Assembly (NCBI GenBank): GCA_016929495.1
Contig: JAFGIS010000452.1
Coordinates: forward strand, 1-37,351
Direction of reading: 5' to 3'
DNA length: 37,351 nucleotides
DNA from: Polyangiaceae bacterium
GTDB taxonomy: Bacteria; Myxococcota_A; Polyangia; Polyangiales; Polyangiaceae
In this document: positions 8,204 to 15,500 of the stretch, piece by piece
Layout: each line of letters opens with the position of its first letter
Numbering within the stretch: the stretch's first letter is position 1
Made by a program: the position numbers and the translations under genes
The notes under the pieces: generated by a model
What the model saw: only the letters and a program-made list of their open reading frames with translations
The model's database searches: none
Told to the model about the DNA's origin: nothing

Positions 8204-11022
8204 CGGACCGCCGAAGGCTGCTTGTCGAAGCGCGCCTGCGCGAGGATTTCTACCGCCCCGACCTCCTCGTTCAAGGGGATGGCGTGTGGGATCTCGATCG
8301 CGGACATGCATACCCGCGCTGGGTTCCAGTGCACCAGAGCCAGACTGTCGCTGACCACGGTGTAGGAGCGACGGCCGACCTCGAGCCCGACCCAGTCCTC
8401 GACGTTCACGATGGCGCGGTAGCCTGGGCCATCCTCACACGGTCCAGCCACGAGCGAAGACCAGGGGGCGAGCACCACCGGTGGCCCTTGCGCCGGGAGG
8501 ACCAGAGCGGGGTCGTCGTGGCTGGGTGCTCCGGTCGACCAGATCCGCAGCAGACCCAGGCTGCCGTCTTCCTTGACAGCGACGACGTCAGGCCGCGGGG
8601 GGCGGCTATTCCCGGGCAGGGGCGCGCCGAGCAGCACGGACGACTCGGGCGAAAGCAGAAACACCTCGGACTGCTCGTCCACCAGCCCGGCGGCTGCCAG
8701 GCGCCCATCCGGTCGAGCCACGACGGAGTACAGATTCGTCAGCGTCCTCACTTGCGACAGGGCGAACACCCTGGGTGGTCGGTTGGTCCTCACCCATATC
8801 GCGAACTGTGGGGTGTCCGACGGAGCCAGAAGGAGCAGCCCATCGGCGCGCTGGCCGTCCGACGACAGTACGGGAAGGGCGAAGCCGTCCAGGCCATTGT
8901 CGAAGGGGGTCTCGTCCGAACCTCGTCGCAGCAGCGCTGTCATGACGTCGCCCCAGACGATCCCAGTCTCGTCCAGTTTCGCACGGGTGAAGGGCACATG
9001 GAACTGCAGGCGCCGCGGCCGTAGCACGGCGCGACGGAAAAGGGGGCTCGCCGGATCGTCGTAGGGGAAGTCCATGAGCGTGTCTGCGAGCAGCGTCGGA
9101 GGGTCGTCGGAAAACGGCGAAGTGAAGCTGAACCGCTCCGCATTGGGCTCGTGCCCGTCCTCTGCACCTAGCCTGATCGCGAGGGTCCCGTGTTTGACCT
9201 TGCCCTCCGTCTGACACACGAGGCGGGCTGCGGTCTGGGGTGTTGGCAACGGTGAGTGCGGGGGTTCGATGGCGAGCCATTGCTTCGGCACAACGGAGGG
9301 ATATCCGATGCGGTACCAGCCGTTGACCACACAACCGGCATAGGAGCAGCTCGTCACGGCCAAGCGCGACGAGCCCGGCGGCATACTCATGAGCTCCCAG
9401 GTGAATCCATGGTCGCTCGACTGCCAGGCCTGGCCGTGAGCATCTCTGGCCAACAGGTACGGGCCAGACTTCCCTGCGATGGCCATGTGCTGGGTGCGAA
9501 GGACCTGGCCGTCGGGAGCCACGTCCACGACTCCGTACGCGGTGATCCCCACGAGGTGACCGTTGCGGGCCACCTCGAAATCACCATGGACCAGCGCGGC
9601 GGCGGACTTGAGGCGGTCCCACTGGCTCTTGTCCGTCTTGTCGGTAAACTGCAGGAACTTCCCAGAACGTGCGTGAAAGAGTCCAGGCCGATCTCCGAGC
9701 ACGACACCCACCGCATCTGCGTTGTGGGTGGGGATCCAGCGGCTCACCGTGAGCGCGGGCTCTTGCGTCGTCGTCGGACCCTGCTTCTCGCCGTCGGCGA
9801 CGATCTCGTCCGCTGCTTCGACGCCTCTGGGACGGGGACCCACGGTCTTCCACTTCCCACTCGGTTCCCGCAGGCAGACCGAGAGGTGGTCCGGCAGATC
9901 CGCCGGACGGTTACATGGGCCGTCCTTCATCAAGGTCCCCGGAGCTCCAGCATAGAACGTACTCCTGCCGTCGAAGCGCATCTCGATCGACGGCTGGAGC
10001 CGTCGAAGCCCCGCAATGATCAAGGAGCTCTCCTCGGCGTGGCAGATGGCCAGCACGTCGTCGAGCATCGGCAGGAGCTCGCAGGGACCCATGGCAGGAC
10101 GCAACGGATTGGTCATCTCGATCAGGAAACCCGAACGAAGATCGACCACTGCAAACGCTCCATTGACCTCGATCACAGCGTGGTCTGCATCGGTCAACAC
10201 GCCCGCCTGGAAGGCTTTGGCACGTGGGGTGACCGTCAGGCGATACCGAGGATCTCGAGGCAGCATCTGGCCATCAGGCAGGTGAGTGCGGTCCAATGGC
10301 GGCGGGGAAAGGCTTGCGTCGGCATTCAGCACCAGCCGACCGTGGGAGCCGGTGTCGACGATGATGCGACCGCCCAGCTGCTCGATCCGCTTCACATCCA
10401 TGCCGGGGTCGTTCCAACAAGAGTACGTCCGACTTCCCGCCGCGCGCAGGAGCAGTTGGTTGGGCTCGCGCAGCTTTAGGGCCCGTCCATCCTCTCCCAC
10501 TGCCACATCGACGAGGCCAATCTCGGGCATCTCTATGAAGCCGGGCCTGGCTGGCGACCAGGCGGCGCGACCGCCGCCAGTGAAGTGGACCAGAGCGAAG
10601 TCGTCACCGAAACTCACCGTCGCGATCTCCCGGTATCCGGGCAACGCTCCCACTGGGCGGAGCGGCCCCGTGAAGCGACTGGCCCAGTACAGCTCTTCTC
10701 GATTCCAGAACAGGAAACCACCTCCGAGCCGCGAGGGAAGAGCGCGGCCGCCCACGAGAGCGTGCGTGGGGTTCTGTGTGCTGGGAGGTTCGTCGTCGGC
10801 CACTCGTATTCCGTCGACCAGTACCCGCCCCTGTCCACCGAAGTGGAGCCTGCCGTACCCGAGGGCTTGATCCGAGACCACATACTCCGACCGCGCAGGC
10901 GCCTTCGGGACGGGCCCCCCGCGCAGCGGCTTCGGGGGCGGAGCCGCTGCGCGCGGTCCGCCTGCGCCCGAGCAGGCACTGGCGAGCAGCAGCGCAACCC
11001 ATTGGAGCAGGGATCTTCGCAT
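8140..11022 (-). CDS. Large lipoprotein of unknown family, one Asp-box
   Basis: 960 residues from the ATG at 11022. The start is chosen because it directly precedes a clear lipoprotein signal (basic MRRS, hydrophobic stretch, LASAC with Cys17); the frame is open 13 codons further upstream. After a Pro/Ala-rich linker (about 20-40) the chain is rich in short beta-like strands, Gly turns and Trp. Residues 535-542 read SSDHGFTW, an exact Asp-box (S-x-D-x-G-x-T-W) as found in sialidase-type and Vps10-like beta-propellers. Only one clear Asp-box is visible. I do not recognise a catalytic site. A cell-surface beta-propeller-like binding protein is an inference. It follows the trypsin-like gene on the same strand after about 260 bases. 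Confidence 0.75.
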   Translation of the reverse strand: MRRSLLQWVALLLASACSGAGGPRAAAPPPKPLRGGPVPKAPARSEYVVSDQALGYGRLHFGGQGRVLVDGIRVADDEPPSTQNPTHALVGGRALPSRLGGGFLFWNREELYWASRFTGPLRPVGALPGYREIATVSFGDDFALVHFTGGGRAAWSPARPGFIEMPEIGLVDVAVGEDGRALKLREPNQLLLRAAGSRTYSCWNDPGMDVKRIEQLGGRIIVDTGSHGRLVLNADASLSPPPLDRTHLPDGQMLPRDPRYRLTVTPRAKAFQAGVLTDADHAVIEVNGAFAVVDLRSGFLIEMTNPLRPAMGPCELLPMLDDVLAICHAEESSLIIAGLRRLQPSIEMRFDGRSTFYAGAPGTLMKDGPCNRPADLPDHLSVCLREPSGKWKTVGPRPRGVEAADEIVADGEKQGPTTTQEPALTVSRWIPTHNADAVGVVLGDRPGLFHARSGKFLQFTDKTDKSQWDRLKSAAALVHGDFEVARNGHLVGITAYGVVDVAPDGQVLRTQHMAIAGKSGPYLLARDAHGQAWQSSDHGFTWELMSMPPGSSRLAVTSCSYAGCVVNGWYRIGYPSVVPKQWLAIEPPHSPLPTPQTAARLVCQTEGKVKHGTLAIRLGAEDGHEPNAERFSFTSPFSDDPPTLLADTLMDFPYDDPASPLFRRAVLRPRRLQFHVPFTRAKLDETGIVWGDVMTALLRRGSDETPFDNGLDGFALPVLSSDGQRADGLLLLAPSDTPQFAIWVRTNRPPRVFALSQVRTLTNLYSVVARPDGRLAAAGLVDEQSEVFLLSPESSVLLGAPLPGNSRPPRPDVVAVKEDGSLGLLRIWSTGAPSHDDPALVLPAQGPPVVLAPWSSLVAGPCEDGPGYRAIVNVEDWVGLEVGRRSYTVVSDSLALVHWNPARVCMSAIEIPHAIPLNEEVGAVEILAQARFDKQPSAVRYGFGLGEEYVEELQCRLVSE

Positions 11023-11070
11023 CGTAGCGGGTATGGTCGCGCGGGCCCGACCCCGGCACAACCCGATTTC

Positions 11071-11256
11071 TCACTGCCCGGTCTCGTCCGCATGCGCCGC
11101 AAGGGCGCCCAACGTACTGGTGTCCGCATCGTACACGAAGAACCATCCCGGCGTTTCGTGCGGTGGGTCCCCGGTCCAGAGGCTCGGTGGACGGGCTTCT
11201 CCGCCCCAGGCCCAGTAGATGTCGCCAGCGAGCGCGCCGCCGGGGTCAGCGAGCGA
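11071..11256 (-). pseudogene. Possible gene remnant, unrecognised
   Basis: Between the trypsin-like gene and the large lipoprotein gene, the minus strand has about 60 codons of protein-like composition: GDIYWAWGG, then a Trp-Thr-Gly-Asp-Pro segment, then GWFFVYDADTSTLGALAAH, ending at a stop at 11071. Aromatic-rich, ordered sequence of this kind is unlike the Arg/Pro-rich shadows of high-GC frames. Upstream of about 11256 the frame runs antisense-like across the protease 3' end and has no start with a ribosome site. I cannot name a family. It may be the 3' end of a lost gene or chance. Confidence 0.25.
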
Positions 11257-11285
11257 GTACCTCCGCGGCCACAGGGCGCCGGTTT

Positions 11286-12536
11286 CTAGCGCGCATACCT
11301 GAGTTCCCATTTCTGGGCGAGCGTGCCGTTGCAGTCCCAGATTTGAAGCTGTACCCCGGACGTGAAGTTGCTGCTGGGAACGTCCAGGCATCTTCCCATC
11401 GTGTTTCGGATCTCGAGTTCACCCGTGAGATCCCATTGCTGCGCCTCTTCTCCGTTGCAGTCCCAAGTCCAGACCGGTGTCCCGTTCGCGTTGACGCCCC
11501 ACTGGACATCGAGGCACTGGCCGCCCTGGTTCCGAATGCTACGCGTCGCCGGATCATAGCGCCAGTGCTGTGCAGAGCCGCCCGTGTACCTGTAGCTCCA
11601 GATCGGGACTCCGCGTGTTGTCGCGCCGAACGGGACGTCCACGTACAGAGGTTCCGTGATGAATGTGTTGACCAGTCGCAGGTAGAACCACCCCGTTTCG
11701 TCGACGTGCTGGTTGAGCCAGGGCAGCAGCACCGAAACGGCCACGTCGTTCGCACTCGCCGTCTGATCCGATCCTTCGTGAACGCCGGCCATTTGCCATG
11801 CGTAAAGGGGAATAGGGTGGCCGAACGAGATCCACCGGTACAGGTACGGGTACAGACTCGAGCCGCCCGAGTCGCCGCTGGCAGTGATTTGGCCGCTGCC
11901 GTTCACAGCAAGCCAGTACGCGTAGGTGCCCGCCTCGCCCGTCACGTCGAGCCATGCGGCACGATACGATCCGGCGCCAGAGGTGCCGTTCTCCGAGTAC
12001 CGGTCGGACTGAAGCACGGACCGGCCGTAGCCCGTCGACACGACGGTTCGACCCACCAGCGTGCTTCTCGGTGCCACATAGAGCGAAGGGTAGTTCGTGT
12101 ACGTGTTCGTGATCCCCGGCGCCTTGATGAGTGCCGCGTCGAGGGAGTCGTGGTCAAGGATCCTTTGCACCGTGACGGCCCCTGCCGGCGGGGTCAATCC
12201 GGGGTTGGCGGCTTCGCTGACCGAAATCTGGGAGGGGCTGAGCAACGGGCCCCTGGGGTTGTAGGGATCCTGCGTTACGCAGTGGCGGGCCGTAAGGTAC
12301 CAGCCGTCCGGAGTGAGCCGGGTTGCCGAGCAGGGACGAACGAATTGGTGATAGACGGCCGCGCCGTGGTAGAGTTCGGGGTTGGCCACTGGGGTGCCCT
12401 GGATTATGGCAGACGAGGTCCGGCCCACGTTGTCGTCCGAGCCCCAATCGTCTGCACCCTCGTCCGCAGAGGCTCCACATCCGAATGCGCTGAGCCCGAA
12501 GGCCCCTAGCGCGACCATTTGGTATGATGAGTTCAT
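11286..12536 (-). CDS. Trypsin-like serine protease with ricin-type lectin domain, lipoprotein
   Basis: 416 residues. A signal peptide ends at Cys20 (LSAFGC), a plausible lipoprotein site. A short acidic pro-region leads to IIQGTPV (about 44-50), where zymogen cleavage would give the new N-terminus. The trypsin-fold domain (about 44-280) has the full triad: His85 in TARHC, Asp133 in SLDAALI and Ser223 in SGDSGGS. The C-terminal half (about 285-416) is a ricin B-type beta-trefoil with the Q-x-W repeats QHW, QQW and QKW near 323, 366 and 408, which usually bind galactose-type sugars. The start is fixed by GGAGGAGA five bases before the ATG. The likely role is extracellular or surface proteolysis targeted by sugar binding, for example in predation; that role is inference. 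Confidence 0.9.
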   Translation of the reverse strand: MNSSYQMVALGAFGLSAFGCGASADEGADDWGSDDNVGRTSSAIIQGTPVANPELYHGAAVYHQFVRPCSATRLTPDGWYLTARHCVTQDPYNPRGPLLSPSQISVSEAANPGLTPPAGAVTVQRILDHDSLDAALIKAPGITNTYTNYPSLYVAPRSTLVGRTVVSTGYGRSVLQSDRYSENGTSGAGSYRAAWLDVTGEAGTYAYWLAVNGSGQITASGDSGGSSLYPYLYRWISFGHPIPLYAWQMAGVHEGSDQTASANDVAVSVLLPWLNQHVDETGWFYLRLVNTFITEPLYVDVPFGATTRGVPIWSYRYTGGSAQHWRYDPATRSIRNQGGQCLDVQWGVNANGTPVWTWDCNGEEAQQWDLTGELEIRNTMGRCLDVPSSNFTSGVQLQIWDCNGTLAQKWELRYAR

Positions 12537-12831
12537 GAGGTTCTCCTCCGATGCGCGAACTGCGCCGGCTCACTGTTGAGCCGGACACGAATGCGTGACG
12601 TTTCCCGGCAGACGAGTGCGATGCTGCCGGGCGGTGCAGCGCTCCCTCTCACGGCCAGGGCGCGCTTGCCTCGTGTAGCGCCTGTCATTGGATCTACGGA
12701 CGACCCCCGCAGCGGGTTGTTTTTTTCCCGGCGCGGGGTGTGACGATGGATCCGGCCGACCGTCCATCAGGGTGAGGCTTTGCTCCGCTCTCGAGTTGCG
12801 GACTGGTGGGTGCGGCCGTTTGGGCACCGAT
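12537..12831. other. Intergenic region between sigma factor and protease genes
   Basis: About 295 bases with no convincing gene. It should hold the promoter of the minus-strand protease. The one conspicuous feature is a run of seven T (12720-12726, preceded by TTG), which reads as an A-tract on the protease strand about 185 bases before its ATG. A small CCCG/CGGG hairpin lies just before the T-run on the plus strand, but no plus-strand gene is there to terminate. Confidence 0.4.
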
Positions 12832-13470
12832 TCAATGCTCCTTGGCCGCAGGCCGCTGGGCTTCGGGCGCACGAGCGGCCAGTTTCGCGCGGACAAGCTC
12901 GCGGGCAAGACCGGCGCGTACTCGCCCTTCGAGCGTGCGGATTTGCTGTCGAGTGAGCCCAAGGGCGTCCGCGGCCTGCAACTGCGACTCGTCTTGTGCG
13001 TAGCGCTTCACGTAGACGGCATGCTCGCGCTCCGGCAGCCCAGCCACGTACTGCTGGACCAGCGCCGTGAGCTGCGGATCGGCCCAGGGGGATTCCTCGA
13101 CCCCCACGGATGGCTCGCAGTCGAGGAGTCGCTCCAGATGGAGCGGGTCGACCGGTTCTTCTCGGTTCTGACGCCGCAGATAGTCGATGAGCGTGTTGCG
13201 TGCGATCGCCATGAGAAGCCGGCCGTACTCGCGCGTCCCGTCATAGGCCCGTCTCGCCGATTCGCCGAAGGCGCGCGTGAACGCTTCCTGGACCAGATCT
13301 GCAACCGTGCCCTCGATCCCACCCGCGGCGCGTGTGCCCGCTTGCAACAGCCCGCGTCGAATGGTCGACTCGACGCTTCGAACGTAGGACCCGTAGACTT
13401 GCGAAAGCGCCTTGGGATCGCCGGAACGAAACCGTCGGAGGAGACCGGGATCGCTCGGAAGGCATGCCAT
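12832..13470 (-). CDS. ECF-like sigma-70 family factor
   Basis: 212 residues from the ATG at 13470, which has GGGGA about five bases upstream and begins just before the conserved DPGLLRRFRSGDPKAL. Region 2 spans about 10-102 and includes the core-binding DLVQEAFTRAFGE and the -10-recognising AIARNTLIDYLRRQ. Region 4 spans about 138-195 with the helix-turn-helix LGLTRQQIRTLEGRVRAGL. No region 1.1 or 3 is present. The frame is open further upstream (ATG at 13608), but that part is Arg/Ser-rich and outside the family. There is no adjacent anti-sigma factor with a membrane helix. The divergent neighbour is a double-Lcl lipoprotein and the next gene downstream is the protease lipoprotein; either could be a target, but the sequence shows no shared promoter. 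Confidence 0.88.
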   Translation of the reverse strand: MACLPSDPGLLRRFRSGDPKALSQVYGSYVRSVESTIRRGLLQAGTRAAGGIEGTVADLVQEAFTRAFGESARRAYDGTREYGRLLMAIARNTLIDYLRRQNREEPVDPLHLERLLDCEPSVGVEESPWADPQLTALVQQYVAGLPEREHAVYVKRYAQDESQLQAADALGLTRQQIRTLEGRVRAGLARELVRAKLAARAPEAQRPAAKEH

Positions 13471-13938
13471 CGGATCCCCGCGAGCGCGAGGCACCAAGCC
13501 ACCTGGGCTGTGCACGTCCGTACCGGGCCGGGTGCGGCTCGCCCCGGATTCGCTGGGTTGCTTCCGTCGGAACAGCGACCATGGGCGGCTTGGCCAAGTC
13601 GTTTTCATCTTGCGGCAGGTCCGTCCTGTGGATCTGCGACGAGACATTGGGCCACCATGTTCTTCAGATGGCCTCCAGCCGAAATGTCGCGTGCTTGCCG
13701 AAGAGAATCAGTGCAGCCGCTGCTGTGACCAGCGAGGTTGCCTGCTCGACACCCTCGGCAATTCGCTCGTGGAAAAGTGGCATAGCGTTGTACGTCGCGA
13801 AACGGCGGGCCGAGGGGATCCCTTTGCAGCCGATTTGGCATCACACTGTTGCTCGTGTTTCTCCCGCAACCGGAACCATGCCGACCAGCCGAACCACAGG
13901 CACTGAGTTACAGTCCAGTGCATCGCGGAGATAGTCCG
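13471..13938. other. Divergent intergenic region
   Basis: About 470 bases between the sigma factor and the double-Lcl lipoprotein, where both genes must have their promoters. It holds one short minus-strand reading frame with a membrane-helix-like sequence (listed separately) and otherwise no recognisable gene or RNA. A strong ribosome site (GGAG) lies about eight bases before the lipoprotein ATG at 13939. Confidence 0.4.
13664..13783 (-). CDS. Possible 39-residue single-helix membrane peptide
   Basis: The minus strand encodes MPLFHERIAEGVEQATSLV, then a hydrophobic stretch ending ALILFGKHATFRLEAI and a stop. Composition is balanced and not Arg/Pro-rich like neighbouring shadow frames. The amphipathic start and single short helix resemble small membrane peptides or the tail of a larger lost gene; the frame stays open only 19 codons further upstream. 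No strong ribosome site precedes the ATG. It lies about 190 bases upstream of the sigma-factor start on the same strand, so it could be a leader peptide in that transcript. Weakly supported. Confidence 0.22.
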   Translation of the reverse strand: MPLFHERIAEGVEQATSLVTAAAALILFGKHATFRLEAI

Positions 13939-15420
13939 ATGAGACGAAGACACGCGCTCTGGTTGACAGCGGTTCTGTTCGGCTGTGGCAGCTCAGCGTC
14001 CGATCCGGACGACGCTGTAGCGGCCGGTGGCGAGCAGAGCTGCACGAGCGAGACGTGCTCCGACACTGCCGGGGGCGCAGCGGAGAGCGGCCCGACGGGC
14101 GGACTCGGGGGCGGAGGAGGCGCAGCAAGGGGGGCGACGAGCGCCGCAGCAGGAGCCGCAGACGGAGCAGCGGGAGCAGGAGGGCTCGCAGACGGCGGAG
14201 CCAACGCCGGAGGCACAGCGACCGGCGGCGCGAGCGTGGGAGGTTTTGCCGCGGGCGGCAATACCGTCACAGGCAGCGGCGGTGCCAATGCGACCGGTGG
14301 CCGTGGCGTCGCGGGCAGCAGCGGTGCCAACATCACGGGCGGCTCTTCTGCTGGAGGCACGATGACACGGGGTTCTGCAGCTGGAGGCGGAAGCAGCGGG
14401 GGCAACGCGATCGGAGGGGCAAGTGCCGGCGGAGGAAGCTCTGGGGGCACGGCCACGGGAGGAGCAGCGTTCGGGGGCTCTACGGGTGAATGCCAGGAGT
14501 CGTCTTGCGGGTCGCACAAATGGGCCTGCTGGCGAATGCCGAACCCGGCGAGTAGCGCTTCATCGGTTCCGAACCACCAGAGCTACACGGATCTCGGCAA
14601 TGGAGCCGTGCGCGACAACATCACCTGCCTCGTGTGGGAGAAGGCGAATCCCGAGAATGTCGGCGATTGGCAGGCGAATGTCGATCGCTGCGCGGATCTG
14701 GCCAGCAGCGGGTACGCGGGATTCGATGACTGGCGTCTGCCCACGCGGGTCGAGATGGCTTCGATCGTCGACGTCACGCGGGGCAGGACCGGCTACCCAG
14801 AGGTCTTCGGCGTCACCTCCGGGTACTACGCCACCGGCTCCTGGTGGATGGAAACCATCACGGGGCAAGACAACGCCGGCCGCCACTGGGGCTACGGCAC
14901 GAACGGCTTCACGAGCAATTCGGTGCTGATGAGCGACACCCTCGTCGCGCGCTGTGTCCGCGGCAATGGAAGCGGCGAAGCCGCGAACGAGCTTGCCGTG
15001 GAGCCCCCGGAACACTACACGGTGACCGGAATCGCTCCGGATGCGGAAGTGCTCGACAACTACACGGGGCTCGTCTGGCAGCAGGGTTTTTCGCCGTCGC
15101 TCATGGCGTGGTCGGAAGCTCCGGCGTATTGCTCGAGCCTGAACCTCAACGGGCACACGGGTTGGCGTGTGCCGACGCTCAACGAGCTCGCGTCCACGGT
15201 GAACGAAGCCAAGGTCGGCGGAGCCATCAACGCGTCGGCCTTCCCCAACAACCCGAACGGGTGCAAGGAGCCCAAGTACTGGTTCTGGGCGGCCGAGGCC
15301 TCGAAGGTGGGGGGCGAGGCGTGGGGCCTGAGCTACTGTGACGGGTTCACGGGTAACAACTCGGGATCCAGCGGCGACTGGAACTACTTCCCGACGGCGA
15401 ACGTGAGGTGTGTCAGATAG
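13939..15420 (+). CDS. Lipoprotein with two Lcl (DUF1566) domains
   Basis: 493 residues. The signal ends in LFGC with Cys16. Residues about 33-193 are an unstructured Gly/Ala/Ser/Thr linker of repeated GGxxxGG units, followed by a Cys pair segment (CQESSCGSHKWACW). Two C-lectin-like Lcl/DUF1566 domains follow. The first (about 215-350) has DNITCLVWEKA, FDDWRLPTRVEM and VARCVRG. The second (about 365-493) has LDNYTGLVWQQG, GWRVPTLNEL and a final NVRCVR. In pathogens this domain mediates collagen adhesion (Legionella Lcl); in myxobacteria it is common on surface proteins of unknown ligand. The start is supported by GGAG eight bases before the ATG and by the signal peptide. The gene precedes the ABC-F gene by 80 bases but functional linkage is unlikely. 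Confidence 0.88.
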   Translation: MRRRHALWLTAVLFGCGSSASDPDDAVAAGGEQSCTSETCSDTAGGAAESGPTGGLGGGGGAARGATSAAAGAADGAAGAGGLADGGANAGGTATGGASVGGFAAGGNTVTGSGGANATGGRGVAGSSGANITGGSSAGGTMTRGSAAGGGSSGGNAIGGASAGGGSSGGTATGGAAFGGSTGECQESSCGSHKWACWRMPNPASSASSVPNHQSYTDLGNGAVRDNITCLVWEKANPENVGDWQANVDRCADLASSGYAGFDDWRLPTRVEMASIVDVTRGRTGYPEVFGVTSGYYATGSWWMETITGQDNAGRHWGYGTNGFTSNSVLMSDTLVARCVRGNGSGEAANELAVEPPEHYTVTGIAPDAEVLDNYTGLVWQQGFSPSLMAWSEAPAYCSSLNLNGHTGWRVPTLNELASTVNEAKVGGAINASAFPNNPNGCKEPKYWFWAAEASKVGGEAWGLSYCDGFTGNNSGSSGDWNYFPTANVRCVR

Positions 15421-15500
15421 AGCGGCTTCGGTCGGCAGACGCGGCCCAGAAGCCCCGATCGGTGGCGCCTGCTCGTGCCGCGACTACGCTTGGGACCTCC

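Noticed and set aside
9256..10479. 407-residue plus-strand frame opposite the large lipoprotein
   Set aside because: No signal, motif or ribosome site; the minus-strand frame has a lipobox start and an Asp-box.
11163..12509. 448-residue plus-strand frame opposite the protease
   Set aside because: Arg/Val-rich shadow; the minus strand has the full catalytic triad and ricin repeats.
12704..12726. CCCG-CAG-CGGG hairpin followed by a T-run, resembling an intrinsic terminator on the plus strand
   Set aside because: The stem has only four pairs and no plus-strand gene ends nearby; kept only as a note on the intergenic A/T tract.
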